A DNA stretch of 7,329 nucleotides from Burkholderiaceae bacterium (GCA_013696665.1 JACCYC010000255.1:1-7329), one strand, 5' to 3'; shown: positions 1 through 6,737, counted from the first letter of the stretch. Program-made: numbers and translations. The notes: generated by a model from the letters alone, not told the origin.

Positions 1-866
1 TACTCGGACATCCGCTCTCGCGCGGTCATCGCCATCGTGTTCGCGGCGACCGCCATGATGATCAAAATCACCACGTAACTCACGCCCTCGATTGCCACCA
101 CGATGGTCTCCACCATCGCAACGAATCCGAGCGTGAACGCCTTTTCAGTTTCGGTCAGCGTTTCAGCCAACGAGTTCTTGAATTCGGCGTCGATCACGCG
201 GGAGATATCGGGCGCCGCCTGCCCTTCGTTGATGCCGACCACGAATACGCCGGCCTGATCCGCGCGCCGCGGTGCGACGCGCTTGATTTGTTCATTCAAG
301 TAGTCATAGTGGAAATACATCTGACGCGTTATCGTCGTATCGTCCTTGGCGTCGTAGATCGCCCGCACGTTGAACTCCCATGTGCCCGGATAAATTGCAC
401 TCTTCAACGGGATCGTGTCGCCGATTTTGAAGCCGTACAGATCGGCGAGCTGTCGGCCCACCGCCGCGCCGCGACGGTCGCGCAGAAACTCGCGATACGA
501 GTCAGCCTCGAATACAAACTCCGGGTACATCGGAAAAAACGTCGGCGCATCGATAGCAAACTGTGGGAAGAAATTTTTGGGATCCTTATAGACGCCTCCG
601 AACCAATTCGACACCGACACCGCCGTGACGCCCGGCACCGCTCGAATCTTGTCGCGGTAGTAGACCGGCATCGAGAACGTCAGCGAGATCGCGCTGCGCG
701 TGATGAGCCGCGTCCCCGACGCCGCATCGGCACCGGCGTACCACGCTCGCACCACGGTCTGAAGCAGGCCAAATGCCAGCACGGCGATGACGAGTCCGAC
801 GATCGTCAGCGCGGTACGAAGCCTGGCGCGAAACACGTTGCGGAGCACGAAGTTCAGAAAAAACAT
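1..866 (-). CDS. ABC transporter permease, FtsX/MacB type (3' end outside window)
   Basis: This is an inner-membrane permease subunit of an ABC exporter of the MacB/LolC/FtsX class. I translated it by hand from the minus strand: the first 288 residues are present and no stop is reached before the window edge. It begins MFFLNFVLRNVFRARLRTAL. A first membrane helix lies at about residues 18-39, followed by a large extracytoplasmic region (about 40-250) as expected for the MacB periplasmic core domain. A second hydrophobic segment spans about 252-280 and is followed by TARERMSE, the cytoplasmic turn typical of FtsX-domain permeases. Family members usually have about 380-420 residues and four helices, so roughly the last quarter is missing. 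The start ATG shares its A with the TGA stop of the ATPase gene upstream (TGATG), so translational coupling is likely. The ATPase is a separate chain here, unlike canonical MacB where the two are fused. The transported substrate cannot be read from the sequence. Confidence 0.9.
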   Translation of the reverse strand, partial: MFFLNFVLRNVFRARLRTALTIVGLVIAVLAFGLLQTVVRAWYAGADAASGTRLITRSAISLTFSMPVYYRDKIRAVPGVTAVSVSNWFGGVYKDPKNFFPQFAIDAPTFFPMYPEFVFEADSYREFLRDRRGAAVGRQLADLYGFKIGDTIPLKSAIYPGTWEFNVRAIYDAKDDTTITRQMYFHYDYLNEQIKRVAPRRADQAGVFVVGINEGQAAPDISRVIDAEFKNSLAETLTETEKAFTLGFVAMVETIVVAIEGVSYVVILIIMAVAANTMAMTARERMSE

Positions 867-1594
867 CAGTGCGTCGGCGCCGTGTCGGTCAGCTGTCCCT
901 TGTCGAGGTAGATTAGGTGATGGGCGGCGTCAGCCGCGCGTGGATCGTGCGTAACCATCACGATCGTCTTGCCGAGCTCACCATTGAGCCGATCAAGCAA
1001 TTTCAAAATGTCCGCTGCTGATTGGCGGTCGAGATCACCCGTGGGCTCATCGGCAATGATCAGCAGCGGATCGGTGACCAGCGCGCGCGCGATGGCGACG
1101 CGCTGCTGCTGTCCGCCCGACAACTCGTTCGGATAGTGCTTGATTCTTTCCGTAAGGCCGACCATCGCCATTAACAGCTCGACACGCTCGCGCCGCTCTG
1201 CGCGCGACAGCGAAGTGAGCTGCAGTGGCAGCTCCACATTCTCGAATGCGGTCAACACCGGCATCAGGTTGTAGAACTGAAACACGAAGCCGACAGACCG
1301 TGCGCGCCAGTCGGCTAGATCGCTGTCGCCCAGCCGCGTGATATCCTCGCCTGCAATCTGCAGACGGCCAGAATCGGGCTTATCGATTCCGGCGACGAGG
1401 TTCAGCAACGTGCTCTTGCCCGAACCCGACGGGCCCATCAGCGCCACAAAGTCGCCCTCGCGAATGATCAGGTTGATATCGGTCAGCACCGGCACCGGCT
1501 GTCCGCCCCGCACGTAGCCCTTCGACAAGTGCGCGATCTCGACCAGCGCACGGCGTTCCTCGGGCGCGCTGCTGCTCATGGGTCCGCGCACCAT
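866..1594 (-). CDS. ABC transporter ATP-binding protein, MacB/LolD-like
   Basis: This is the cytoplasmic ATPase that powers the neighbouring FtsX-type permease. In the 242-residue reading it has a complete nucleotide-binding domain: Walker A GPSGSGKST at 54-62, Q-loop Gln106 in GFVFQFYNLMP, signature LSGGQQQR at 158-165, Walker B LLIIADE at 177-183, D-loop around 187-190 and switch His216 in VTHD. The LSGGQQQRVAIARAL and FYNLMP motifs are typical of the MacB/LolD/FtsE branch of exporters. No catalytic residue is missing. Two starts are possible: the ATG at 1594 (242 aa) and an in-frame ATG at 1579 (237 aa, MSSSAPEER). Neither has a strong Shine-Dalgarno sequence, so the start is uncertain by five codons. 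The gene lies 20 bases after the adaptor stop (or 35 from the second ATG), and its stop overlaps the permease start as TGATG. This arrangement indicates one operon and a fixed subunit ratio. Confidence 0.95.
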   Translation of the reverse strand: MVRGPMSSSAPEERRALVEIAHLSKGYVRGGQPVPVLTDINLIIREGDFVALMGPSGSGKSTLLNLVAGIDKPDSGRLQIAGEDITRLGDSDLADWRARSVGFVFQFYNLMPVLTAFENVELPLQLTSLSRAERRERVELLMAMVGLTERIKHYPNELSGGQQQRVAIARALVTDPLLIIADEPTGDLDRQSAADILKLLDRLNGELGKTIVMVTHDPRAADAAHHLIYLDKGQLTDTAPTH

Positions 1595-1614
1595 CCGAAT
1601 ACCCGTCGAGGCAC

Positions 1615-2847
1615 TTACTTCTTCACCGCAGTGACGGGCGCTCCATCGGCAAGCCTTTCGCTTGGCGCTGCCACGACTCGAGTCCCCGGCGCAAGATCGA
1701 CGCGCAGCAGGTCGCCAACCTTCGTTGCCGCCGTTACGGGTGTCAACTTCACGCGGCCGTCCTTGCCCACGACGAAGACCACATCCTTCCCATCCCGCTT
1801 GACGATTGCGTCGGCGCGCAGCGCCGACACCGCCGCACGTTCGTCTGCCCTCAAAGCACGCGCCAGGAACGCCGTCTTCGCGCTCATGTCAGGCAAGACA
1901 CGCGGGTCGCGCTCGACGAACTTTACTTTCACCAGCAATGTCGCCTTGCTTCGATCAACCGTCGGCACCACGCGGCTCACCTCACCGGCCAGACGCAGAT
2001 CAGGGAATGCGTCGAGTTGTACTTCAGCAGGCTGGCCCACGGTGATCTTGCTGATCGCCGCCTCCGAAACGTCGGCTTCGACCTCGAGCGTCTCCATGTC
2101 GGCCATCGTCACGACGGCGCCGGTGGTTCCGGCCGCAGCGGAAAACGGCGTCACGATATCGCCGACGTTGGCACTCTTGGTCAACACGATGCCGGTAAAC
2201 GGCGCGCGGACCAGCGTCTGGTCGTAGCCCACCTCCGACGCCCGATAGTTGGCTTGTGCGACCGCGATCTGGGCCCGCAACGTATCGATCGCAGCGCGAG
2301 ACTTGTTGTACCGCGCTGCGGCGGTATCGAGCGCGGAAATGGCGATGAATTTTTGCTGTGCAAGGTCCTGCGCGCGCTTGTATGCCGCTACTGCGTCTTC
2401 GAGTTCGGCCTGGCCTTGCGCCAGATTCGCGCGTGCGACCTGTACCTGCGCCGCCGCCTGCTCGCGTTGCGCCGCCACGTCGCGATTCTCGAGCCGCGCG
2501 ATGATGTCGCCTTCGATCACGCGTTGGCCTTCCTGAACACCGAGCCATTCGAGCCGACCGGTTCCTTTCGACGAAACCGATGCGCGCCGCGCGGCTACGA
2601 CCCGACCGGTTGCATTAAGCACCGACACCGAAGCCGACGGATACGCCGCCGCCACGGTGGCGAATTCCACCGGCTGCGGTGCGTTACGCCGACTGATAAA
2701 AAGCGCAATCGCTGCAATAACAAACAGCCCAATCGCCCAAACCCACCATCGCTTCCACAACGGACGCCGACGGCGCGCGGGTGCGGCGTTGCGGTCGATC
2801 GCCAACCGCGAAAGCGACGGCTCGGTGTTAGCAGGCAGATCTGGCAT
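1615..2847 (-). CDS. Periplasmic adaptor (membrane fusion) protein, HlyD/MacA-like
   Basis: This 410-residue protein is the adaptor of a tripartite efflux or export pump, bridging the inner-membrane ABC transporter to an outer-membrane channel. The N-terminus is short and arginine-rich (ARRRRPLWKRWW, about 24-35), followed by one membrane helix at about 34-51, which fits an N-in/C-out single-span anchor. Next come the first half of a lipoyl-like domain (about 80-120, with GVQEGQRVIEGDIIARL), an alanine/glutamine-rich coiled coil (about 121-205), the second lipoyl half (VRAPFTGIVLTKSANVGD) and beta-barrel and membrane-proximal domains to the C-terminus. Length and order match RND/MacA-type adaptors. 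It is the first gene of the operon, with the ATPase and permease directly behind it. No TolC-like outer-membrane gene is visible, so that partner is probably encoded elsewhere or beyond the left edge. An in-frame TAG at 2859-2857 fixes ATG 2847 as the only plausible ATG start, although no clear Shine-Dalgarno sequence precedes it. Confidence 0.93.
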   Translation of the reverse strand: MPDLPANTEPSLSRLAIDRNAAPARRRRPLWKRWWVWAIGLFVIAAIALFISRRNAPQPVEFATVAAAYPSASVSVLNATGRVVAARRASVSSKGTGRLEWLGVQEGQRVIEGDIIARLENRDVAAQREQAAAQVQVARANLAQGQAELEDAVAAYKRAQDLAQQKFIAISALDTAAARYNKSRAAIDTLRAQIAVAQANYRASEVGYDQTLVRAPFTGIVLTKSANVGDIVTPFSAAAGTTGAVVTMADMETLEVEADVSEAAISKITVGQPAEVQLDAFPDLRLAGEVSRVVPTVDRSKATLLVKVKFVERDPRVLPDMSAKTAFLARALRADERAAVSALRADAIVKRDGKDVVFVVGKDGRVKLTPVTAATKVGDLLRVDLAPGTRVVAAPSERLADGAPVTAVKK

Positions 2848-2876
2848 GTGAAGTAACTAGTGCGGGCGGACTCAGG

Positions 2877-2887
2877 CCACCGCGGTA
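2877..2887. repeat. Palindrome-centred 11-mer CCACCGCGGTA, copy 1
   Basis: The 11-mer contains the perfect 8-base palindrome ACCGCGGT (2879-2886). It sits in the gap between the oligomer hydrolase terminator and the adaptor start, about 30 bases upstream of the adaptor ATG. The identical 11-mer occurs in the mnmE upstream gap at 6708-6718. A protein-binding site is possible, but a chance match is also possible. Confidence 0.25.
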
Positions 2888-2959
2888 AGGGGCCGTGCAT
2901 CCTAAATCAATGGGCAGCGTGGGTTTCTCCGATTCACGGCGCTGCGCCGTCGATTGGCG

Positions 2960-2995
2960 AAAAAAAACCGCCGAGCGCGTGACGCGACGGCGGTT
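2960..2995 (-). terminator. Intrinsic terminator after the oligomer hydrolase gene
   Basis: On the minus strand an 8-bp stem AACCGCCG/CGGCGGTT (arms 2995-2988 and 2973-2966) is extended by an inner 4-bp CGCG/CGCG helix closing a 3-base loop. It is followed by a run of eight T residues (2967-2960), the last two stem pairs overlapping that run. The stem starts 16 bases after the stop of the hydrolase gene. The opposite strand has no T-run, so termination should act only on minus-strand transcripts. It separates the hydrolase from the exporter operon, which therefore needs its own promoter within 2848-2959. Confidence 0.92.
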
Positions 2996-3011
2996 GCACC
3001 GAACGCGCTGA

Positions 3012-5144
3012 CTAGTTTGGAATCTGCACGACACTGCCGGCAGCGTTGAAATTGATCTGATCGGCAGCCGCCGGCGCGAGCGAGATCGACGGCAGATTCG
3101 CCAAGGTGATCGCAGGGGCCGCTCCATTTGTACCGCCGCGCGCAGTCGGGCGCACCACTTGCGAAGGTGGCAACGCCGCATTGCTGCGCAAATGGTTCCA
3201 CATCAGGTCAAGCGCCTGGTTGTCGTAGTAGTGCATTGGGATGAAACGCGTGTCGAAGCCTGCAAACGGCAGAAACGCCTCGAAGTGCTGTGCATTGAGG
3301 ACCTCGATATATGAGAGCCGGCTCACAGCGCCTTCAACGATCTTGTTCGCGCCGAAATAGGGCCGTGATGTATGGTTGACTGGAACCAGCGTATCGGCAC
3401 GGCCGTGCACGATCAATGTCGGCTTTCCGCGCAGGTTGGCGGTCACCCGCACTTGATTGACGCCCGCTTGCACTGCGAGCGCGGTGGCATTCGAAGTAGT
3501 CCACAGCTGCCGCAGGCATTGCGCTCCCAGAAATGCAAAATTACTGTCGGCCAGTAGATGGTTGATGGGGCCACCTGTGGCGTTGTTATAGATCAGATTG
3601 ATACCGTTGGTGGGCGGAATGCCATTGCCATTCGCAAATATGCTCAGCATCGGCGACGTAGCCGCAGCGGCGGGCATGCCGCCCGCGTTGGTGGTTGCAA
3701 AGCTAAACCCGCACAGGTTGTCGATGACGCTGGCGCGCGCATACGCGTTTGCATACGTCACTGTCACGGCAGGCACGGCGAAGGCGAACATCGACGCATG
3801 CAACAGGTCGGATTCCGGTTCGTATCCGGCGGCGCGCAGGCGAGCCAGGGCGTCATTGGACTGCGACGTAAAGTCAGCACCCGCCACGTCGCCACTCGCC
3901 GCCAATGCGCCGCAACGATTTTGCGCACTGAGTGCCGACACGCTCGTCAAGAACGGCGATTGTGAGACTGCCGGCGCATAAGCGGCGCACGGCTGCAGCA
4001 GGTTCGCCAGCGACGTGTAGTCGTACAACGGACGCCCGATCGCAGACGACGCGTAGTTGACGCCGCCTCGCGCAACGATCAGCCCGGCCGGCAGGGTCAG
4101 GTTTATCTGCGGCTCGCCAACTACAACAGCGTCGATCAGGCCGCTGGTGTCGCCTTCGGCAGCGGCCAGAGCAGCCCCGCCGCCATTGGATACCGACGAC
4201 GCGATCACCAGCGTGTTGGCGGCAAAGAACTGCCGCAGCTTCTCGCTGGTCCCGGGCACTGTCGGTGCAAACTGCTCGTTCATCGCCCACAGCGCAAACT
4301 CGATCGCCTGGCGTGTGTACAAGCCCCAGTCTTTTTCCGAGTTGACCTGTGAATGTGCGTTTTTAAACGCGTAGCGGAACGGATTGCTCGCGATAAACGC
4401 GGTGCGTTGCGCTTCCGTCAGCGGGGCAGTGAAAAGGCTGGCGTTGCCGGCGATTACTGCATTGGCTGTCAGGCCGTTGATCAACGTGATCGTATTCGTA
4501 TCAAGCTCGTGCGCGCCGTTGCCGGTGCCCTTATCGGTGTAGGCGACCGCGCATCCGCGTTTCAGCCCCCATTCACCGGCCGCAGATACCGCGCCATAGA
4601 CGCCGCGCGAACCCGACGATGTCGCCGTCACCACGCAGGGTGCGCTCTGGCTGAAGTTCGATGGAATCTGAACCATCAGCGTGGCCGCGGCTTTACCGGT
4701 GGCGTCGACGCTGTAGGCGATGTATTCGGTACCGGCCACCTTGCCTGCCCCGGGTGTCGCATTCGGTGCGCCGCCTTCGACCGGAACATTGGGGCCGAAG
4801 ATGACGCCATATCCGCCGTTGGTCGTGAAATCGACCAGCGCTCTGTAGTTGTTGTAGATCGCGCGCCGGCGTAATTCGCTGGCGGTCGGCGACGCGGAAA
4901 GCGCAGGCGCCGTAGCACTCTGGATGCCATCCCAGCCTAGACCGCCCGTCAATAAATCGTCGGAAGTCCCGTTGTACGAAGTGGTGGTCACGGTTCCGAG
5001 ATAGGCCGGACGTACGTTGGTAACCGAAGGTGCAGGCGAGTCGTCGCTGCTGCTCCCGCACGCGGCGAGCGCTGCAACCGTCAGCGAAAGCAAAATGGTG
5101 GATAGACGCTGCCCGCGCGGGCCGCGCATTGACCTGCTTTTCAT
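3012..5144 (-). CDS. D-(-)-3-hydroxybutyrate oligomer hydrolase, predicted lipoprotein
   Basis: The 710-residue protein matches what I know of the 3HB-oligomer hydrolase family (EC 3.1.1.22), which cuts the short linear 3-hydroxybutyrate oligomers released from polyhydroxybutyrate by depolymerases. The family is normally about 700 residues. The N-terminus has a basic segment, a hydrophobic stretch (about 14-28) and a lipobox LAAC with Cys29, followed by a Ser/Asp/Pro-rich linker. Gly at +2 is not an inner-membrane retention signal, so outer-membrane anchoring is plausible. The probable nucleophile is Ser319 in SSVSNGGG, an SxSxG version of the hydrolase elbow. The likely triad partners are Asp584 (VHGRADTLVP) and His620 (NAQHFEAF), by analogy with alpha/beta hydrolases. 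Start ATG 5144 is well supported by AAGGAG five bases upstream; a second Met at position 6 is less favoured. It follows mnmE after 130 bases and ends at a strong terminator. The family call is confident; activity and location are inferred. Confidence 0.9.
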   Translation of the reverse strand: MKSRSMRGPRGQRLSTILLSLTVAALAACGSSSDDSPAPSVTNVRPAYLGTVTTTSYNGTSDDLLTGGLGWDGIQSATAPALSASPTASELRRRAIYNNYRALVDFTTNGGYGVIFGPNVPVEGGAPNATPGAGKVAGTEYIAYSVDATGKAAATLMVQIPSNFSQSAPCVVTATSSGSRGVYGAVSAAGEWGLKRGCAVAYTDKGTGNGAHELDTNTITLINGLTANAVIAGNASLFTAPLTEAQRTAFIASNPFRYAFKNAHSQVNSEKDWGLYTRQAIEFALWAMNEQFAPTVPGTSEKLRQFFAANTLVIASSVSNGGGAALAAAEGDTSGLIDAVVVGEPQINLTLPAGLIVARGGVNYASSAIGRPLYDYTSLANLLQPCAAYAPAVSQSPFLTSVSALSAQNRCGALAASGDVAGADFTSQSNDALARLRAAGYEPESDLLHASMFAFAVPAVTVTYANAYARASVIDNLCGFSFATTNAGGMPAAAATSPMLSIFANGNGIPPTNGINLIYNNATGGPINHLLADSNFAFLGAQCLRQLWTTSNATALAVQAGVNQVRVTANLRGKPTLIVHGRADTLVPVNHTSRPYFGANKIVEGAVSRLSYIEVLNAQHFEAFLPFAGFDTRFIPMHYYDNQALDLMWNHLRSNAALPPSQVVRPTARGGTNGAAPAITLANLPSISLAPAAADQINFNAAGSVVQIPN

Positions 5145-5149
5145 GAAGT

Positions 5150-5155
5150 CTCCTT
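5150..5155 (-). promoter_or_regulatory. Strong ribosome binding site of the oligomer hydrolase gene
   Basis: AAGGAG on the minus strand lies five bases before ATG 5144. It decides the start codon in favour of Met1 over the in-frame Met6. It is the clearest Shine-Dalgarno sequence in the window; the other genes have weak or no matches. Confidence 0.85.
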
Positions 5156-5156
5156 G

Positions 5157-5181
5157 GAATTAATTCGCCGCGCGGGGCGAA
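5157..5181. repeat. Palindrome GAATTAATTC and adjacent hairpin in hydrolase leader
   Basis: A perfect 10-base palindrome GAATTAATTC (5157-5166) directly abuts the ribosome binding site of the hydrolase gene. It overlaps a 6-bp hairpin TTCGCC/GGCGAA (5164-5169 with 5176-5181). The AT-rich palindrome is also the most AT-rich stretch upstream of the gene. It could be part of an operator, a promoter -10 region or a leader structure; I cannot choose between these. Confidence 0.3.
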
Positions 5182-5192
5182 GCTGCCGACAC

Positions 5193-5212
5193 CGTACACC
5201 ATGGCCGGTACG
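5193..5212. promoter_or_regulatory. Dyad CGTAC-N10-GTACG upstream of oligomer hydrolase
   Basis: Inverted 5-base half sites CGTAC (5193-5197) and GTACG (5208-5212) are separated by ten bases in the 130-base gap between mnmE and the hydrolase gene. Half-site spacing of two helical-turn scale is typical of dimeric repressors, and the site is about 50 bases upstream of the start codon. No regulator gene is nearby, and short dyads arise by chance, so this is only a candidate operator. Confidence 0.2.
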
Positions 5213-5238
5213 CCCGCCGAGAATACCTCGTTCGACAT

Positions 5239-5277
5239 CGGCCAATTAGGCGCAGCGCCTAAGGCGACGGCCAATTA
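5239..5277. repeat. Direct repeat flanking a 17-base palindrome at the mnmE 3' end
   Basis: Two copies of CGGCCAATTA (5239-5248 and 5268-5277) bracket the palindrome TTAGGCGCAGCGCCTAA (5246-5262). The second repeat contains the mnmE stop codon. In the mnmE mRNA the palindrome would form a 7-bp stem (loop of three) starting 12 bases after the stop. It is followed by AATTGG rather than a T-run, so it is at best a weak terminator or an mRNA 3' stabilising structure. Read-through from mnmE into the hydrolase gene is possible. Confidence 0.5.
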
Positions 5278-6657
5278 CTTTCCGATGCAGAAGCGGCTGA
5301 AAATCACGCCGAGTAGATCGTCCGCGGACACCTTTCCCGTTATTTGACCGAGTGCGTGGCCCGCGAGACGCAGTTCCTCGGCGAGCAGGTCGAGCGCGCG
5401 GTCACCCTGCGCAATGTGCGCTGCGGCACTAAGCACGTGATCACGTGCGCGAGACAGCGCCTGTAAATGCCGCTCGCGCGCAAGGACGACCGAACCGGAA
5501 GCAGTCTGCTCGCTCCAGCCCGCGACCCGCTTCAATTCCTCGCGCAGCAGCTCTATACCGGCACCCGTCTTTGCGGATAGGTACACGTGCTCGCCTTCGA
5601 CCCTCGCAGCCGCCGGAACCAAATCGACCTTGTTATGGATGGTGATCAATGGCACCGCGCGCCCGAGACGTTGCGTGACCTGATCCAGCACTGAAGCACC
5701 ATCCGTTGACAGTGCCGGGTCGACGATATGGAGCACTACATCGGCGCGTTCGATCTCCTGCAGCGTGCGCAGAATTCCCAGCTGTTCCACTTCATCCGTT
5801 GCAGAGCGCAACCCAGCGGTGTCAATCACGTTCAAAGGAATGCCGTCGACTTCGATCTGCTGAGCGATGCGATCGCGCGTGGTCCCTGGATGTGCGGTAA
5901 CGATCGCGACGTCGACGCCCGCCAGCGCGTTCAGCAAACTCGACTTGCCGACGTTCGGTGCACCGACCAGCACAACGTTCATCCCATCGCGTAGCAGCGC
6001 GCCTTGTTTCGCCTGTCGCTGTAGCTGTTCGAGATCGTGGCGAATACCCGCGAGGCGCCCTATCGCGTCGGAGCGCTGCAGAAAATCGATCTCTTCTTCG
6101 GGGAAGTCGAGTGTCGCCTCGACCAGCGCGCGCAATTCGAGCAGTGCCGAGGTCAGCGCGTTCGCACGCAGTGAGAACTCTCCGGACAGCGATCGCACCG
6201 CCGCGCGCGCCGCGGCTTCGGTTGATGCATCGATCAGGTCGGCTACGGCCTCTGCCTGCGCCAGGTCGAGCCGATCGTTCAGAAATGCGCGCCGCGTGAA
6301 TTCTCCGGGTTGCGCGATCCGCAGCCCGATGCCCTGCCCCGCCTGCAAACAGCGTGCAACCAACATGCGCAGCACGACCGGCCCGCCGTGACCCTGCAAC
6401 TCGAGCACGTTCTCGCCTGTGTACGAGTGAGGCGCACGAAAGTGGAGCGCGATCCCGTGATCAATCTTGGTACCGTCGTGATTCAAAAACTCGGCATACA
6501 ACGCTCGCCGCGGTTCCAGTTGCCGGGCAGAAGGCCCCAGCAGCGCGTCAATGACCGGGTCAATCTCGGCGCCCGAAATGCGAACGATTCCGATGCCGCC
6601 GCGACCTGGCGCGGTAGCGATCGCAACGATCGGATCCTCAACGGCTTCGCGGCTCAT
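5275..6657 (-). CDS. mnmE: tRNA modification GTPase MnmE (TrmE)
   Basis: MnmE works with MnmG to install the (carboxymethyl)aminomethyl group on the wobble uridine (U34) of certain tRNAs, using a 5,10-methylene-THF-derived carbon. From ATG 6657 the protein has 460 residues, the usual family length. The N-terminal folate-binding domain opens with DPIVAIATAPGRGGIGIVRISG. A helical domain surrounds an inserted Ras-like G domain: G1 GAPNVGKSS (232-240), G2 PGTTRD (257-262), G3 DTAG (279-282), G4 NKVD (342-345) and G5 SAK (361-363). The C-terminus is FCIGK with the conserved Cys457. The frame is also open to a GTG at 6735, but the extra 26 residues do not resemble the family N-terminus and would overlap the divergent small gene. 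ATG 6657 is therefore preferred, although no strong Shine-Dalgarno sequence precedes it. Its usual neighbour yidC lies upstream on the same strand, separated by an opposed small gene. Confidence 0.98.
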   Translation of the reverse strand: MSREAVEDPIVAIATAPGRGGIGIVRISGAEIDPVIDALLGPSARQLEPRRALYAEFLNHDGTKIDHGIALHFRAPHSYTGENVLELQGHGGPVVLRMLVARCLQAGQGIGLRIAQPGEFTRRAFLNDRLDLAQAEAVADLIDASTEAAARAAVRSLSGEFSLRANALTSALLELRALVEATLDFPEEEIDFLQRSDAIGRLAGIRHDLEQLQRQAKQGALLRDGMNVVLVGAPNVGKSSLLNALAGVDVAIVTAHPGTTRDRIAQQIEVDGIPLNVIDTAGLRSATDEVEQLGILRTLQEIERADVVLHIVDPALSTDGASVLDQVTQRLGRAVPLITIHNKVDLVPAAARVEGEHVYLSAKTGAGIELLREELKRVAGWSEQTASGSVVLARERHLQALSRARDHVLSAAAHIAQGDRALDLLAEELRLAGHALGQITGKVSADDLLGVIFSRFCIGK

Positions 6658-6737
6658 CGTGAGAGGCAGTTTAGGTCGACCGCAGGCTACAAGCGCAAAA
6701 TGGAACACCACCGCGGTATCCGCGATTGAAAGCACGA
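6658..6737. promoter_or_regulatory. Divergent intergenic region, mnmE / small membrane protein gene
   Basis: If mnmE starts at 6657 and the plus-strand gene at 6738, these 80 bases must hold the start signals for both, unless mnmE is transcribed from yidC through the antisense strand of the small gene. I found no good sigma-70 -35/-10 pair on either strand. The best AT-rich patches are TAAACT just before mnmE on the minus strand and GCGCAAAATGG in the middle on the plus strand. The shared palindromic 11-mer lies at 6708-6718. Confidence 0.4.
6708..6718. repeat. Palindrome-centred 11-mer CCACCGCGGTA, copy 2
   Basis: This is identical to the element at 2877-2887 and contains the palindrome ACCGCGGT (6710-6717). 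It lies 20 bases before the ATG of the plus-strand small gene and about 50 bases upstream of mnmE. By eye these are the only two ACCGCGGT octamers in the window, and both fall in gaps upstream of genes. Confidence 0.25.

Noticed and set aside
288..911. Open plus-strand frame of 207 codons opposite the permease gene
   Set aside because: The product is Arg/His-rich and without a hydrophobic core. The opposite strand gives a coherent FtsX-type permease with a coupled start, so this is a shadow.
2017..2856. Long open plus-strand frame (279 codons) opposite the adaptor gene
   Set aside because: The translation is rich in Arg, His and Cys with no domain pattern, and it lies wholly antisense to a clear HlyD-family gene. 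Long antisense frames are common in GC-rich DNA.
2828..3201. Minus-strand frames between the hydrolase 3' end and the adaptor start
   Set aside because: They read through the intrinsic terminator and the end of the hydrolase gene, are Arg/Cys-rich, and show no ribosome binding site.
5246..5262. Palindrome after mnmE as a full intrinsic terminator
   Set aside because: The stem is good, but on the minus strand it is followed by AATTGGCC rather than a T-run, so only a weak 3' structure can be claimed.
4693..5274. Minus-strand frame of 193 codons across the hydrolase N-terminus and leader
   Set aside because: It overlaps the well-supported hydrolase gene out of frame, becomes Arg-rich after the leader, and lacks a ribosome binding site.
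6658..6735. N-terminal extension of MnmE from a GTG at 6735
   Set aside because: The extra 26 residues do not match the family N-terminus, the 460-residue form has normal length, and the extension would collide with the divergent small gene.
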